Origin: an uncultured beta proteobacterium
Lineage (GTDB): Bacteria; Pseudomonadota; Gammaproteobacteria; Burkholderiales; Rhodocyclaceae
Direction: 5' to 3'
Assembly (NCBI GenBank): GCA_903917505.1
Contig: CAIXAY010000214.1
Coordinates: 1 to 8,655 of the forward strand
DNA: 8,655 nt
The translations under genes were made by a program, and so were the position numbers. Every line of letters begins with the position of its first letter. Within the stretch, counting starts at the first letter, position 1. The notes under the pieces are model-generated. The model ran no database searches, was not told the origin of the DNA, and saw only the letters and a list, made by a program, of their open reading frames with translations. This document shows, piece by piece, positions 1 to 6,961 of the stretch.

Positions 1-1
1 C

Positions 2-1360
2 GGCGTCAATGAATGGTGGCCGCGCCTGGTCGCGCCGCTGGTCTCGGCGGCCAACCTGCTGCTGACGATGGGGCTGGCGCGGCGCTTGTGGCCGGGCCGC
101 AGCGATATCGCCGGTCCGGCCGTGCTCGTTCTCTGCTCCTGTCTCTTGTGGACCTTCTTTTCGACCGCGGCGATGTTCGACATCATCGTCGCCTTCTTCA
201 CCCTGCTCGGCATGTACGGCACGCTGCTCGCCGCCGAGGGCAAGGGCCTGCGCGGTTTCGCCTGCCTCGGCCTGTCAATCGGCCTCGGTGTGCTGACCAA
301 GGGGCCGGTGATCCTGCTGCTCGTCCTGCCGGTCGCGCTGCTGGCGCCGTGCTGGGCCGCGCGGCGGCGCTGGGGGCGCTGGTACGGCGGCATTCTGCTG
401 GCCGTGCTGGGCGGCGCGGCGATCGCCCTGGCCTGGGCGATTCCGGCCGGAATGGCCGGCGGCGAGGAATATCGCAAGGCGATTTTCTTCGGCCAGACGG
501 CCAACCGCATGGTCGAATCCTTCGCGCACAAGCGGCCGGTCTGGTGGTATCTGCCGCTCTTGCCGGCGATGCTCTTCCCCTGGCTCCTCTGGCCTGGCCT
601 GTGGGGCGCCCTGGGCAGTTTCATGCGCCACGAACTCGATCGCGGCGGGCGCTTTTGCCTGGCCTGGACGCTGCCGGTGCTGCTCGCTTTTTCGCTGATC
701 AGCGGCAAGCAGCCGCACTACCTGATTCCGCTGTTCCCGGCCTTCGCCTTGTTCGCGGCGCGCGCGCTCGCCGATGCGCAGCGGGTCAAGGGCCTCTGGC
801 TGCCGCTCCTCGCCGCGCTGCTGACGGGCATCGCCTTGCTGCTGATGGCCACGGGCCTCGTGGCCGCGCCCTGGGAAATGGCCGGGCCGCCACAGATCTG
901 GCCGGGCGTCCTGCTGGTCGCCGCGGCGCTCGGCATCTATCTCCTGGGCCGGCGGCTGAGCAAGCCGCTGGCCACGCTGGCCCTGTTCGGCGCCATGGCC
1001 TCGGCGATCTTGCAACTCGCGCTGATCACGCCGCTCTACCCGGCCTACGACGTGCGCATCATGGCGGCGGCGATCAGCGAGGCCCAACTCAGCGGCCATC
1101 CGGTGGCGCACCTCGGCGATTACAACGATCAGTTCCATTTCGCCGGCCGCCTGCGCGCGCCGCTGGCCCTCGTCGACAACGACGAAGCGCTCAAGGCCTG
1201 GCTGCGCGAACATTCCGACGGTGACGTTGTCATCTATACCAAGGACATGAAGCGCCTGGCGGGTGTCAAGGCGATCGCCGCGCAGCGCTATCTGGCCGGC
1301 GGCGTGGCGCTGCTCGATGCGCCAGCGGCACTGGCCTGGCTCGCCTCGCCGGCGAGGTAA
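2..1360 (+). CDS. GT-C family membrane glycosyltransferase (ArnT/PMT-like), 5'-partial
   Basis: The reading frame is open to the left edge and gives 452 residues before a TAA stop. It is a very hydrophobic protein with roughly eight or more membrane segments (runs rich in Leu, Ala, Val and Gly separated by short Arg-rich loops) and a more polar C-terminal part. Landmarks, numbered from the first visible codon, are TKGPV (about 99-103), a KRPVWWYLP-like loop near 178-186 and SGKQPHYL (about 234-241). These are typical of the family 39 (ArnT/dolichyl-phosphate mannosyltransferase-like) enzymes, which move a sugar from a polyprenyl-phosphate donor onto lipid A or another periplasmic acceptor. 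Family members are usually about 550 residues, so some 80-100 N-terminal residues, including the acidic catalytic motif in the first periplasmic loop, lie outside the window. An ATG at 68 is in frame but internal, since family-like sequence continues upstream. Sugar and acceptor cannot be told from sequence. Confidence 0.85.
   Translation, partial: GVNEWWPRLVAPLVSAANLLLTMGLARRLWPGRSDIAGPAVLVLCSCLLWTFFSTAAMFDIIVAFFTLLGMYGTLLAAEGKGLRGFACLGLSIGLGVLTKGPVILLLVLPVALLAPCWAARRRWGRWYGGILLAVLGGAAIALAWAIPAGMAGGEEYRKAIFFGQTANRMVESFAHKRPVWWYLPLLPAMLFPWLLWPGLWGALGSFMRHELDRGGRFCLAWTLPVLLAFSLISGKQPHYLIPLFPAFALFAARALADAQRVKGLWLPLLAALLTGIALLLMATGLVAAPWEMAGPPQIWPGVLLVAAALGIYLLGRRLSKPLATLALFGAMASAILQLALITPLYPAYDVRIMAAAISEAQLSGHPVAHLGDYNDQFHFAGRLRAPLALVDNDEALKAWLREHSDGDVVIYTKDMKRLAGVKAIAAQRYLAGGVALLDAPAALAWLASPAR
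1344..1357. repeat. Perfect 14-bp palindrome at the end of the glycosyltransferase gene
   Basis: CCTCGCCGGCGAGG is a perfect inverted repeat ending directly before the TAA stop codon of the glycosyltransferase. As RNA it could only pair with a very small loop. It lies 32 bases before the larger hairpin at 1390-1427 and shares the CTCGCC element with it. In such GC-rich DNA a palindrome of this size can occur by chance, and no T-tract follows. Confidence 0.3.
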
Positions 1361-1389
1361 GCAAGGCAGAGCGCACCCGGCAACGCACG

Positions 1390-1427
1390 CTCGCCCGCGG
1401 CTTTTCCATCGGAGAGCCTTGGGCGAG
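1390..1427 (+). other. Imperfect intergenic hairpin upstream of comEC
   Basis: CTCGCCC (1390-1396) pairs with GGGCGAG (1421-1427). Inside, GGCT (1399-1402) pairs with AGCC (1415-1418) and TCC (1405-1407) with GGA (1411-1413), leaving a 3-base loop and small internal loops. CGGCAA (1379-1384) and TTGCCG (1445-1450) could close an outer stem. No T-tract follows, so it is not a canonical intrinsic terminator. It fills most of the 109-base gap (1361-1469) between the glycosyltransferase and comEC, which otherwise shows no convincing promoter. It could attenuate, protect the 3' end or modulate comEC translation; this is inference. Confidence 0.4.
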
Positions 1428-1469
1428 GCAGGTCTTCGAGGTCCTTGCCGTGACCGGTTCGGAGTCTGC

Positions 1470-3824
1470 ATGCGTCCAGCGATCCTTGCTTTCGCCAGCG
1501 GCATCGTGCTCCTGCAAGTGCAGGGCGATCTGCCTGCGACCGGCGTCGTCGCCGGACTCGCGGCGCTGGCCTTCGCGGGACTGGTACTCTGCCGGCGCTA
1601 CCAGCGCTTGCGCCCGCTAGCCCTGGCGGGCTGCGCGCTGCTCGGTTTTTGCTGGGCCGCCTCTCTCGCGCAGCAGCGGCTCGCCGATCAGTTGCCGGCG
1701 GCCTGGGAAGGCCGCGACATCGAGCTTGCCGGCGTGGTCGCGGCGCTGCCGCAGCGCTTCGAGCGCGGCGAACGCTTCGAGTTCGACGTCGAGTCGGCGC
1801 GGGCCGCGGGCGGCGATACGGAAGGCGGCGTGCCGATCGTTCCCGGTCACATTCTCCTGTCGTGGTATCACGGCTGGGACGAAGCCGCCGATGACGACGA
1901 GGCGCTCGAAGCGGCCGCCGCGCGGCCGGTGCGCGCCGGCGAGCGCTGGCGCCTGACGGCGCGTCTCAAGCGCCCGCACGGCAACGCCAATCCCTATGGT
2001 TACGATTACGAAGCCGCGCTGCTCGAACAAGGCATCCGCGCCACCGGAACGATACGCCCGCGCGCCGAAGCGCGGCGCCTGGCCACCTTCGTGCTGCGCC
2101 CGGGCTACGTCGTCGAACGCTTGCGCGACATCATCCGCCAGCGCTTTCTGGCGGCGCTGCCCGACGCGCCCTATCTCGGCGTGCTGATCGCGCTGGCCAT
2201 CGGCGACCAGCGCGCCATCCCGAACAGCCAGTGGACGATTTTCAGCCGCACCGGCATCACCCATCTCGTCAGCATTTCCGGCCTGCACGTGACGATGGTC
2301 GCCGCGCTCCTCGCCGCCCTGGTCAACGGGCTGTGGCGGCGCAGCGAGCGGCTGCTGCTGTGGCTGCCGGCACAGAAAGCGGCGGTCGTCGCCGGCTGGC
2401 TGGCGGCGCTCGTCTATGTGCTGCTCGCCGGTTTCCAGGTGCCGGCGCAGCGCACGCTGTACATGCTCAGCGTCGTCGCGCTGGCGCTGTGGTCGGGGCG
2501 CAACCTCGGCGTCAGCCGCACGCTGCTGCTGGCCTTGCTGGCGGTGCTGCTGCTCGATCCGTGGGCGGTGCTCTCGACCGGTTTCTGGCTTTCTTTCGGC
2601 GCCGTGGCGCTGCTCTTTTACATCGGCAGCGCGCGCCTCGGCGAGCGCCGGGGATGGCGCGCCGCCGTCGCCCGCTGGGGCGCCGCGCAATGGGGCGTGA
2701 CGATCGGCAGCCTGCCGCTGCTGCTGCTCTTCTTTCAGCAGTTTTCCTTGGTCTCGCCGCTGGCCAATGCCGTCGCCATTCCTTTCGTCAGCTTCATCGT
2801 CACGCCGCTCGCGCTCGCTTTCGCCGTGCTGCCCTGGGCGCCGTTGCTGCAACTCGATCACTGGCTGCTGGCGCAACTGATGTGGCTGCTCGAGTCGCTC
2901 GCCGACTGGCCGGTGTGGCAGCAGACGGCGCCGCCCTTGTGGGCTTCGCTGGTCGCCGTCGCCGGCGTCGGCTGGCTGCTCCTGCCGCGCGGTTTCCCGG
3001 CGCGCTGGCTCGGCTTGTGCCTGCTCATGCCGGCGCTGTTCTGGCCGCCCGAACGTCCACAGGCCGGGCAGGCCTGGGTCGAAGTGCTCGATGTCGGGCA
3101 GGGCCTCGCTGTCGTCGTGCGCACCGCCCGCCATACGCTGCTTTACGACACCGGTCCGATGTACAGCCCGGATGCCAATGCCGGGCAGCGCGTCGTCGTT
3201 CCCTACCTGCGCGCCACCGGCGTCGGGCAGCTCGATGCGCTTATCGTCTCGCACCGCGACAAGGATCACGCCGGCGGGGTTCCTGCCGTGCAGGCCGCGC
3301 TGCCGATCGCCCGCACCCTGTCGTCATTCGACGGGATCGGCGGCGAGGCCTGCAGCGCCGGGCAAAGCTGGCAGTGGGACGGAGTCCGCTTCCTCATGCT
3401 GCATCCGCTCGACACCGACTACCAGGTCAGCTCGAAGAAGCCGAACAACATGGGTTGCGTGCTGCGCGTGTCCACGGCGGAAGGCAGCGTCCTGCTCAGC
3501 GCCGACATCGAAGCGGCCGACGAGAAAGCGCTGCTCGCGCGCACGCCGGCGCTTCTGCGCAGCGAGGTGCTGCTCGCTCCGCATCATGGCGGCAACCGCT
3601 CGTCGACGCCGGATTTCATCGCCGCCGTCGCCACCCATGACGTTGTCTTTTCGGCCGGTTACCGCAACAGCTTCCATCATCCGCGCCCCGAAGTGCTGGC
3701 GCGCTACGCCGCCAGCCGGCAATGGCGCACCGATCGCGACGGCGCCCTGCACATCGTCCTTTCCGGCACGCCGGAAGTCACGGCGTGGCGCAGCGAACGG
3801 CGGCGCTACTGGTACGGGCAATGA
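1470..3824 (+). CDS. comEC: DNA internalization-related competence protein ComEC/Rec2
   Basis: This 784-residue inner-membrane protein forms the channel that takes single-stranded DNA into the cytoplasm during natural transformation. The N-terminus has two hydrophobic segments followed by the soluble OB-like DUF4131 region (about residues 60-210). The Competence membrane domain follows (about 225-500) with the conserved ISGLH motif at 269-273 and many hydrophobic helices. The C-terminal metallo-beta-lactamase-like domain carries DVGQG (541-545), the metal-binding HRDKDH (595-600) and HHGG (705-708), so its nuclease-type metal ligands look complete. Length fits the family. The ATG at 1470 is chosen because MRPAILAFASGIVLLQ resembles usual ComEC N-termini and GGAG sits 5 bases upstream (1461-1464). 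An in-frame TTG at 1419, preceded by GGAGAG inside the hairpin, would add 17 residues and is less likely. An acidic/alanine-rich stretch inside the OB-like region (residues about 134-149) is probably a loop. Confidence 0.95.
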   Translation: MRPAILAFASGIVLLQVQGDLPATGVVAGLAALAFAGLVLCRRYQRLRPLALAGCALLGFCWAASLAQQRLADQLPAAWEGRDIELAGVVAALPQRFERGERFEFDVESARAAGGDTEGGVPIVPGHILLSWYHGWDEAADDDEALEAAAARPVRAGERWRLTARLKRPHGNANPYGYDYEAALLEQGIRATGTIRPRAEARRLATFVLRPGYVVERLRDIIRQRFLAALPDAPYLGVLIALAIGDQRAIPNSQWTIFSRTGITHLVSISGLHVTMVAALLAALVNGLWRRSERLLLWLPAQKAAVVAGWLAALVYVLLAGFQVPAQRTLYMLSVVALALWSGRNLGVSRTLLLALLAVLLLDPWAVLSTGFWLSFGAVALLFYIGSARLGERRGWRAAVARWGAAQWGVTIGSLPLLLLFFQQFSLVSPLANAVAIPFVSFIVTPLALAFAVLPWAPLLQLDHWLLAQLMWLLESLADWPVWQQTAPPLWASLVAVAGVGWLLLPRGFPARWLGLCLLMPALFWPPERPQAGQAWVEVLDVGQGLAVVVRTARHTLLYDTGPMYSPDANAGQRVVVPYLRATGVGQLDALIVSHRDKDHAGGVPAVQAALPIARTLSSFDGIGGEACSAGQSWQWDGVRFLMLHPLDTDYQVSSKKPNNMGCVLRVSTAEGSVLLSADIEAADEKALLARTPALLRSEVLLAPHHGGNRSSTPDFIAAVATHDVVFSAGYRNSFHHPRPEVLARYAASRQWRTDRDGALHIVLSGTPEVTAWRSERRRYWYGQ

Positions 3825-3825
3825 T

Positions 3826-3833
3826 GCTAGACT
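3826..3833 (+). promoter_or_regulatory. Weak candidate extended -10 element before the hydrolase
   Basis: Just after the comEC stop there is TGCTAGACT, which reads as a TG plus TAGACT (4 of 6 to TATAAT). No good -35 hexamer lies 16-18 bases upstream within the comEC end, so this would be an extended -10 promoter at best. It would give the hydrolase and its short upstream frame their own transcript, otherwise they read through from comEC (52-base gap). Confidence 0.25.
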
Positions 3834-3867
3834 GCCACGGCTGCCGCCGGCGAACGGGCGGGATGAC

Positions 3868-3871
3868 GGAG
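3868..3871 (+). promoter_or_regulatory. Strong Shine-Dalgarno of the 11-codon upstream frame
   Basis: GGAG within GGAGAAG, five bases before the ATG at 3877. It is the best ribosome binding site near the start of the hydrolase, but it fits the short upstream frame and not the hydrolase start itself, which has no clear site of its own. Confidence 0.55.
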
Positions 3872-3876
3872 AAGCG

Positions 3877-3912
3877 ATGCATGCCTTGCGGACTTGTATG
3901 CGAGCCGACTGA
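3877..3912 (+). CDS. 11-codon upstream reading frame overlapping the hydrolase start
   Basis: ATG at 3877, preceded by a well-placed GGAG, opens an 11-residue peptide (MHALRTCMRAD) that stops at TGA 3910-3912. The last base of that stop is the first base of ATG 3912, the likely hydrolase start, giving a TGATG stop-start overlap. This arrangement is typical of translational coupling: ribosomes load at the strong site, finish the short frame and restart on the hydrolase. The peptide has no run of one amino acid that would suggest amino-acid attenuation. It may be non-functional as a peptide; whether it is translated is inferred only from the site and spacing. Confidence 0.4.
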   Translation: MHALRTCMRAD

Positions 3913-4787
3913 TGCGTAAGGGGAAGACCGAAGCCGCATTCGCCCAGCGCAGCGTCCTGTGCGCTTCGCCTGCGGGCCTGCACCGCATGGCCTATACCGA
4001 ATGGGGCGCGCGCGACAATCCGCGCGTGCTGGTCTGCGTGCATGGCCTGTCGCGCAACGGCCGCGATTTCGACGCGCTGGCGCGGGCCATGGCCGGCGAC
4101 TACCGCGTCGTCTGCCCCGACGTCGCCGGCCGCGGCTTGAGCGACTGGCTGCGCGATCCGGACGACTACACCATCGCGCAATATGTCGCCGACATGATGG
4201 TGCTGATCGCCCGGCTCGACGTCGAGACCGTGCATTGGCTCGGCACGTCGATGGGCGGGCTGATCGGCATGGTGCTGGCGAGCCTGCCGGACTCGCCGGT
4301 GACGCGCCTGGTGCTCAACGATGTCGGGCCGGAGCTCGCCGCGGCATCGATTGCCCGCATCGCCGATTATCTTGGCCGGGCGCCGAAATTCGCCAGCCTC
4401 ACCGACGCCGAAAATTACATCCGCCTGGTCAGCGCGCCTTTCGGCGCGCTGGGCGACGCGCAGTGGCGCGAGCTCACCGAGTCGAACGTGCGGCCGGCGG
4501 CCGGCGGCGGTTTCGAGATGCGCTACGATCCGGCCATCGCCACCGGGTTTCGCCGCGCCACCGCGGACGGGATGATCGATCTGTGGCCGATCTACGACCG
4601 CCTGCGCTGTCCGACGCTGGTCGTGCGCGGCGCGAACTCCGATTTGCTGACGCGCGCGACGGTGCAGGCCATGGCCGTGCGCGGCCCGCGTCCGCAAATC
4701 GTCGAGGTGCCGGCGGTCGGCCACGCGCCGATGTTCCTCGACGCGGCGCAGATCGCCATCGTGCGCGACTTTCTTCCGGGCAACTGA
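3912..4787 (+). CDS. Alpha/beta hydrolase
   Basis: A 291-residue cytoplasmic protein of the alpha/beta hydrolase fold (Abhydrolase_1 type). It has the oxyanion-hole HG in VHGLSRNG (His44-Gly45), the nucleophile elbow GTSMGG with Ser113, a probable catalytic Asp244 in NSDLL and His271 in VGHAP, in the usual order and spacing, so the triad looks complete. A cap region lies between about residues 135 and 215. No signal peptide is visible. The substrate cannot be read from sequence: carboxylester hydrolase, lactonase and haloalkane-dehalogenase-like activities all share this fold. The start is uncertain. ATG 3912 overlaps the stop of a short upstream frame with a strong ribosome site; a TTG at 3894 in the same frame would add six residues. 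Strong similarity to family N-termini begins only near AGLHRMAY, so either fits. The gene ends in a terminator that begins 3 bases after its stop. Confidence 0.88.
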   Translation: MRKGKTEAAFAQRSVLCASPAGLHRMAYTEWGARDNPRVLVCVHGLSRNGRDFDALARAMAGDYRVVCPDVAGRGLSDWLRDPDDYTIAQYVADMMVLIARLDVETVHWLGTSMGGLIGMVLASLPDSPVTRLVLNDVGPELAAASIARIADYLGRAPKFASLTDAENYIRLVSAPFGALGDAQWRELTESNVRPAAGGGFEMRYDPAIATGFRRATADGMIDLWPIYDRLRCPTLVVRGANSDLLTRATVQAMAVRGPRPQIVEVPAVGHAPMFLDAAQIAIVRDFLPGN

Positions 4788-4790
4788 TTG

Positions 4791-4813
4791 CCGGCAGCGC
4801 TGTCGGAGTTTTT
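4791..4813 (+). terminator. Intrinsic terminator of the hydrolase transcript
   Basis: CCGGCA (4791-4796) pairs with TGTCGG (4801-4806), including one G-U pair, around a GCGC loop, followed after AG by five T residues (4809-4813). It begins 3 bases after the hydrolase stop. A competing hairpin, CCGG(G)CAA (4776-4783) with TTGCCGG (4788-4794), straddles the stop codon and uses the same CCGG, so the two cannot form together. The stem is short, so termination may be incomplete. Confidence 0.6.
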
Positions 4814-4840
4814 GACTTCGCCGCACGCCCCGACGATACT
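4812..4840 (+). promoter_or_regulatory. Sigma-70-type promoter of the methyltransferase operon
   Basis: TTGACT (4812-4817, 5 of 6 to the -35 consensus) and GATACT (4835-4840, 4 of 6 to the -10 consensus) are separated by exactly 17 bases. Transcription would start near 4847, about 40 bases before the methyltransferase ATG. The -35 box shares its first two T residues with the T-tract of the preceding terminator, a very compact terminator-promoter junction. Confidence 0.62.
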
Positions 4841-4859
4841 GGCCGTCGGCCGCACGGCC
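4841..4859 (+). other. GC-rich hairpin at the predicted 5' end of the methyltransferase mRNA
   Basis: GGCCGT (4841-4846) pairs with ACGGCC (4854-4859) around a 7-base loop. It overlaps the predicted transcription start, so depending on the exact start it may be a 5' stabilising stem, an operator-like inverted repeat or neither. It does not cover the ribosome site at 4880-4883. Confidence 0.3.
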
Positions 4860-4887
4860 GCAACTCGGGAATCGCCAATGGAGACGC

Positions 4888-6084
4888 ATGGACACTAAGC
4901 GCGGCAAACCGGATGATGCCCGTCCGCTGATCCACTGGAGCGAAGGCGGCGCAAGCCTTTCCGCGCTGTGGCGATCGGAAGCGGGCCTGGCGCCGCCGGC
5001 GCGCGTGCAGGTCGTCGATGACACGCTGACCGCAGATGCCGCGTATCAATTGGCTTGCGGCGGAACGGCGCTGCTCTGGCGCGGCGATTTCCAGAACGCG
5101 CGGCAGTTGCTGCAAGCCATGGCGCGGCGCATTGAAAGCAAGGCGCGCAAGCCACACAAGGCACAGGCGCCAAATGCCGCGCCGCGCCCCATGGCCGAAG
5201 CCTTCCACCTGCAGCGCATGGCGCAGGCGCAGCGCGCGCGCACGCTCGGCATGCTGCTCATTCCCTGCCTCGCCCAGCACGCGATCGCGCTGCGCCGGGC
5301 GCCCGAGGTGCAGGCCGCATGCAATGAGGTCTACGGCCGGGCCGACGTGCCGTATGTCACGTCGCTGCGCGAACTGCTCGGCCTGATCGGCGCGCACGAG
5401 TGGCGCAAGAAGGGCGTCGAAATTCCTGCGCTCGAAGGGCGCATCCATCCGCACTACGGCGTTTTTTCGCCGGTGCGCGGCGAGTACGTGGCGCTGGTCG
5501 CCGAAGCGCCGTTGCCCGCCGGCCTGGCCGCGAACAGCGTGGCCTTCGACATCGGCACGGGCACAGGCGTGCTCGCTGCCGTGCTCGCCCGGCGCGGCGT
5601 GGCGCGTGTCGTGGCGACCGACCGGGAGGCGCGGGCGATCGCCTGCGCGCGCGAGAATATCGACCGCCTCGGCCTGCACGCACAAGTCGACGTGGTCGCC
5701 GCCGATCTCTTTCCGCCGGGGCGCGCGCCGCTCGTCGTCTGCAATCCGCCGTGGCTGCCCGGGCGTCCGAGTTCGGCGCTCGATGCGGCAATTTACGATC
5801 TCGACAGCCGCATGCTGTATGGATTCCTCGCCGGCCTCGCGGCGCATCTCGAGGCGGACGGCGAGGGCTGGCTGATCCTCTCCGATTTCGCCGAGCATCT
5901 GGGCCTGCGCACGCGCGACGAGTTGCTGGCGCGCATCAATGCTGCCGGCCTCGTGGTGCGCGGCCGGCTCGACACGCGGCCCACGCACCCGCGCGCCTTC
6001 GACCGCAGCGACGCGCTGCACGCTGCGCGCGCGGCGGAAGTCACTTCGCTGTGGCGGCTCGCCGCGGCGCCGGCGACAGGCTGA
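4888..6084 (+). CDS. Class I SAM-dependent methyltransferase (methyltransferase-small/HemK-like)
   Basis: A 398-residue cytoplasmic protein. The C-terminal half is a Rossmann-fold methyltransferase: the SAM-binding motif I is DIGTGTG (221-227), an acidic residue follows at the end of strand 2 (VVATDRE), and NPPW (286-289) is the catalytic (N/D)PP(Y/F/W) motif used by enzymes that methylate amide or amino nitrogens in proteins, RNA or DNA. This is the signature seen in PrmB/PrmC and RsmC/RlmG/RlmF-type enzymes. The N-terminal half (about 1-200) includes GTALLWRGDFQNARQLLQA (58-76) and, just before the catalytic domain, RIHPHYGVFSPVRGEY; I recognise this only as a conserved proteobacterial type with no assigned substrate. 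ATG 4888 is chosen for GGAG at 4880-4883 and its position behind a good promoter. The stop is one base before the HDOD gene, so the two are probably co-translated. Protein glutamine or RNA methylation are both possible. Confidence 0.85.
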   Translation: MDTKRGKPDDARPLIHWSEGGASLSALWRSEAGLAPPARVQVVDDTLTADAAYQLACGGTALLWRGDFQNARQLLQAMARRIESKARKPHKAQAPNAAPRPMAEAFHLQRMAQAQRARTLGMLLIPCLAQHAIALRRAPEVQAACNEVYGRADVPYVTSLRELLGLIGAHEWRKKGVEIPALEGRIHPHYGVFSPVRGEYVALVAEAPLPAGLAANSVAFDIGTGTGVLAAVLARRGVARVVATDREARAIACARENIDRLGLHAQVDVVAADLFPPGRAPLVVCNPPWLPGRPSSALDAAIYDLDSRMLYGFLAGLAAHLEADGEGWLILSDFAEHLGLRTRDELLARINAAGLVVRGRLDTRPTHPRAFDRSDALHAARAAEVTSLWRLAAAPATG

Positions 6085-6085
6085 C

Positions 6086-6952
6086 ATGGACTCGTGGAAG
6101 AAGCGCTGGGGCGTCGGGCAGTGGGCCGCCCACTTCGAGAACCAGGCGCTGCCGGTGATGCGCCGCTCGAAAGTGCTGCTCGCCCAGCTTGAAGCAGCGC
6201 AGGGCGAGATGCTTGCGCCGCATGAGCTGGCCGACATCGTGCTGCAGGATCCGCTGCTTTGCCTGTGCCTGTTGCGCGAGGCCGAGCGGCGCAAATCGCA
6301 CCGCCTCGACCACGAAACGACGACGGCGCTGGCGGCGATCATGCAACTCGGCGTGGATGAATTTCGTAAACTCCTGCTGTCCAGTCCGGAAGTCGAGGAA
6401 AGCAACGCCGGCCTCATCGCCGTCGAAACGCGCGCGCGCCTGGCCGCACAAATCGCCCTGATCTGGGCCACCGGACGCATGGACCTCAACCCCGATGAAG
6501 TGGCCGTCGCCGCGCTGCTGGCCGGCACCGGCGACCTCCTGCTCTGGGTCTATGGCACCGAGATTCCGCGAAAGGCCGACGAGATCCTGCATTCCGGGCA
6601 TGCGCAGCGCAGCGCCCAGGCGCAAACGCAGGCCTGCGGTTTCACTTTCAAGCAGCTGACCATGCAATGCGCCGAGCGCTGGAAGCTGCCGGCCCTGGTG
6701 CTGCAGCTCTTGCGCGGCGCCGAAACGCTGCGCGCGCAATTGACGCGCACCTGCTCGAACGCCGCGCGCCATGTGCTCGACGATTCGCCGACCTCGACGC
6801 TGGCGCTGGCCAGCGACCTCGTCGATGCCGCCAAACTGGTTCCCAACGCCAGCCTCGAGTGGCTCGTCGATGGCCTGGTCATGCTCCCGGACGAACGTCG
6901 CGCCGGCGTGCTGGCGGCGGCGCGAGCGCTGCCGGCCGACCCGGCGGGCTAA
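6086..6952 (+). CDS. HDOD-domain protein
   Basis: A 288-residue predicted cytoplasmic protein. A region resembling the start of an HDOD domain includes ADIVLQDPLLCLCLLREA (about 48-65), then AIMQLGVDEFRKLLL, then LLAGTGDLLLW, and then a segment of the type FKQLTMQCAERWKLPALVL. HDOD domains are catalytically inactive relatives of HD phosphohydrolases and usually serve signalling or regulation. Here the position of the HD motif reads GTGD (147-150), so no metal-binding His-Asp is present. No partner domain (GGDEF, EAL, receiver) is fused, which makes it a stand-alone HDOD protein. ATG 6086 follows the methyltransferase TGA after one base, with only a weak AGG (6078-6080) as ribosome site, pointing to translational coupling. 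The frame is open further upstream, but that part overlaps the methyltransferase and has its shadow composition. Family similarity is moderate and divergent. Confidence 0.75.
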   Translation: MDSWKKRWGVGQWAAHFENQALPVMRRSKVLLAQLEAAQGEMLAPHELADIVLQDPLLCLCLLREAERRKSHRLDHETTTALAAIMQLGVDEFRKLLLSSPEVEESNAGLIAVETRARLAAQIALIWATGRMDLNPDEVAVAALLAGTGDLLLWVYGTEIPRKADEILHSGHAQRSAQAQTQACGFTFKQLTMQCAERWKLPALVLQLLRGAETLRAQLTRTCSNAARHVLDDSPTSTLALASDLVDAAKLVPNASLEWLVDGLVMLPDERRAGVLAAARALPADPAG

Positions 6953-6961
6953 GCTGCCGCT

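Noticed and set aside
1263..1469. Upstream extension of the comEC frame to 1263
   Set aside because: It overlaps the end of the glycosyltransferase in another frame and encodes an Arg-rich stretch unlike ComEC; ATG 1470 has a good ribosome site and a typical N-terminus.
275..1504. A 409-codon open frame opposite the glycosyltransferase
   Set aside because: Antisense shadow of a membrane protein: hydrophobic Leu/Ala codons read in reverse as Gln, Arg and Glu.
2190..2213. A 7-bp inverted repeat, GCGCTGG with CCAGCGC, inside comEC
   Set aside because: It encodes the conserved LALAIGDQRA part of ComEC, so the protein sequence and GC-rich codon use explain it.
1617..3269. A 550-codon open frame opposite comEC
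   Set aside because: Antisense to conserved ComEC sequence, low-complexity Arg/Gln/Glu composition, no family resemblance and no ribosome site considered convincing.
3324..5024. A 566-codon open frame on the minus strand across the comEC end and the hydrolase
   Set aside because: It crosses the terminator-promoter region and two well-supported plus-strand genes, and its composition is that of a shadow frame (many Arg, His and Gln residues, no motifs).
5939..6085. Upstream extension of the HDOD frame into the methyltransferase
   Set aside because: The extra 49 residues are Arg/Ala/Thr-rich shadow sequence of the methyltransferase; ATG 6086 fits the one-base junction and the start of ordered sequence.
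4474..6528. A 684-codon open frame on the minus strand
   Set aside because: It lies opposite the hydrolase, methyltransferase and HDOD genes and is rich in Arg, Ala and Gln without any recognisable domain, the usual antisense shadow in GC-rich DNA.
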